From: Bombyx mori
Lineage: Eukaryota; Arthropoda; Insecta; Lepidoptera; Bombycidae
Length of the DNA stretch: 64,000 nucleotides
Assembly (NCBI RefSeq): GCF_030269925.1
Contig: NC_085114.1
Location: forward strand, 11,178,001 to 11,242,000
Direction of reading: 5' to 3'
Part shown: positions 37,132 to 40,100 of the stretch, one piece after another
Layout of the letters: each line of letters opens with the position of its first letter
Numbering within the stretch: position 1 is the stretch's first letter
The notes under the pieces: model-generated
Told to the model about the DNA's origin: nothing
Seen by the model: only the letters and a program-made list of their open reading frames with translations
The model's database searches: none
Program-made: the position numbers and the translations under genes

Positions 37132-40100
37132 AATTGAATACATTTATGGTACTTATGTTCATAGTTTTCCATTTGTACAATCATTTGAATGTTATAGCAT
37201 CTTCCTGTATGAGATAAGGAGATACAACAACTTCCTTACTGACGCTGTTAGTTGTACAGATGCGATGTCAGAAATAGTATAATTTGATTTAATTGCCACT
37301 GCGCAATTGCCATCTCAAGCACCCGGGGTCACGATGACTCAAGATTCAACGAGTAATTCTTATCTTCTTTATAAATACGATCAGATACAACAAAGAAAAC
37401 TGCAGAAGGTCTTTGATAGTTTATAAGACGTTTGAAAGAACTTACATGAATCGAATGCAATGCAATAATAACAATTAAAAATGATTCAGTATAATCTTTG
37501 TATTCTCAATATCTTTAGTGAAAAATTATGCCAAATGACTACATTTACACTTCGATCTATGTATATGACATTGTGTCGAAAAGGAATCCAAGTTTATACG
37601 ATATAAGCCAAACAAACAATCCGTGACATCAACCAGGTGAGATAAGGAACCCGTCACAAAGACTATTATTCTTTTACGTCAATTATAATGATCAAAAACT
37701 ATTATGTGCACAGTTGATAAGTAGACAAATAAACATTATACAAAAATATTCTAATGAAGTATAGAAGAATACGTTCATATGTTTTATTAGAATTTGAGGC
37801 ATCTGAACAAGTTGGATTTTATGTCAACAGTAGCAGGCAGACAGAACGTCGAGTAGCATACAAAGTAAATTATGGATAAATGCAATGGACGCGACGACAA
37901 TGGAAATACTAAACAGTTTTTATTCAACGATACCTTTTGAAATTTACTCAAGAGCGTTCTCGCATTCTTAGGATCGTTTTAAAAAAGATCGGGACTGATT
38001 ACAATGGTATGCGCGTTTGTTAAAGAAGAATAGGAAACAATGCGGACGTTTCGGATTTACCAAACACTTGTTCAATGATCTTTTTTTTTTTTCTATAAAT
38101 AACAATGTATTAAAAGAAAAGTAGAATATATACTAATGTCGAAATTCATCACTTAACATGTAATTTAATTATATCTTTTAACGTACGTAGAATGAAGACT
38201 TGGTTGACTTGTTTTTTTTTTCAACTGCCCATAGCCGCTCACTGCGGCATTTATGTCCCCTTCGAGGTTCGCCACAATTACCGTTCTAGCCCAACCTGCA
38301 TCCAGCGGATTCCCGCGACCTTTAGCAGGTCGTCCGTCCAGCTCGTAAGAGCCCATTTGTCTACCCTTTTTTTCTTCATCTTATCCCACTAGGTAGGGTC
38401 GGCACAGCTAATTTTTCTCTTCCATTCCCTGCTATCAGCCGTCAGCTCAACACTCACTCCTCTCGCTCTCATATCGTCATTCACACACTCCAGCGATGTC
38501 TTCTTTTTTATTTCTTAGATAGGTGGACGAGCTTATAGGCCACCTAGTGTTAAGTGGTTACTGGAGCCCATAGACATCTACGACGTAAATGCGCCAATGT
38601 AATGCGTAAATGTGTTACTTTGTAAATTTATACAAGGTGTAAGATATCCGTTCTCGACAAGGAAATTATGAAGAATAATAAATACAGAGTTGGATCCGCC
38701 CACTGACCTCCCTCTCGAAGTTGGACTTATCTAACCGGACTGTTTGTCCCAGGTATATATTTTTGTCTTCAACAGCAAAAGCAGAGTTACCGACAGTTAG
38801 TGAGTTTAACACGGTCATTGAACATGATTGTCGCACATTTTTACGTCGTCGTGGCCTAAAGGATAGTCCGGTGCGTTCGTGTTGAAAGATGCACCGGTGT
38901 TCGAATCCCAGGCTGGTACCAATTTTTCTAATGAAATACGTACTCAACAAATGTTCACAATTGACTTCCACCATGAAGGAATAACATCGTGTAATAAAAA
39001 TCAAACGCGCAAAATTATAATTTGCATAATTACTGGTGGTAGGACCTCTTGTGAGTCCGCCCGGGTAGGTACCACCACTCCGCCTATTTCTGCCGTGAAG
39101 CAGTAATGCATTTCAGTTTGAAGAGTGGGGAAGCCGTTGTAACTATACTTGAGACCTTAGAACTTATATCTCAAGGTGGGTGGCGCATTTACGTTGTAGA
39201 TGTCTATGGGCTCCAATAACCACTTAACACCAGGTGGGCTATGAGCTCATCCACCCATCTAAGCAATAAAAAAAAACCACCGCCACTGGTTAATATTTCA
39301 TGAACCCACACAATCTAAAGCACAAACTGCCCCATGTGACAGGAGATCGTGAACCCTTCATGGCAATTGTTATTAATTACACTACATTGCATGCAGTGCA
39401 TTAAATATTGATGAAACCCTAAATTCCTTTTATACCAATCACACTGTTTTTAGTACTTTATAACCTGTTGCAACACCATTATTTTGTATGCTCTTCTGAA
39501 TTAAAATTGATTTAGACTCGTAATTACATAATTTCAAAGTTAAATATTATTAAAATAATTGGGTGTTTTTAAAATTAGCTATTCATAGTCTGAACTACCA
39601 TGTAGTATCTGTCTCATGAGGCTTAGAATGTTGACCTCAGCCAGATAATGCAAAAATGTATTGAGCAATTTGTTCATAAGTTTTTATGTCTCTTCAAAAA
39701 CTACATCATACACATTTATTCCTATTGTTACATACAATTTCAAATGCAGTGTTACATACACTGTGAGAGTACAGAAACAGTAACAGGAATAGTTCTGTTA
39801 TAATATCAGATAATGATATACTACTGTGTGAGTAAAGTAGCTGAACATTTACAGTGTCAATCTTAGTGATTTTGACTCAAGGCTATCAATGGAAACATTT
39901 AAGATTTCAGTTTTTATTCTCCTATACTCTTCAAATTATTAAAAATGCACTAACAATTCAGTTAATTCAAATATAATCTGAATAATTGTTTCAACCTAGC
40001 AACCAACCATTGAATGATTTAAAGCATGATATATTAATATCCTAAAAAATTACCTCATTTAGATACATTTTTCAGAGAGATCCCTAGTTTACTTTGATTG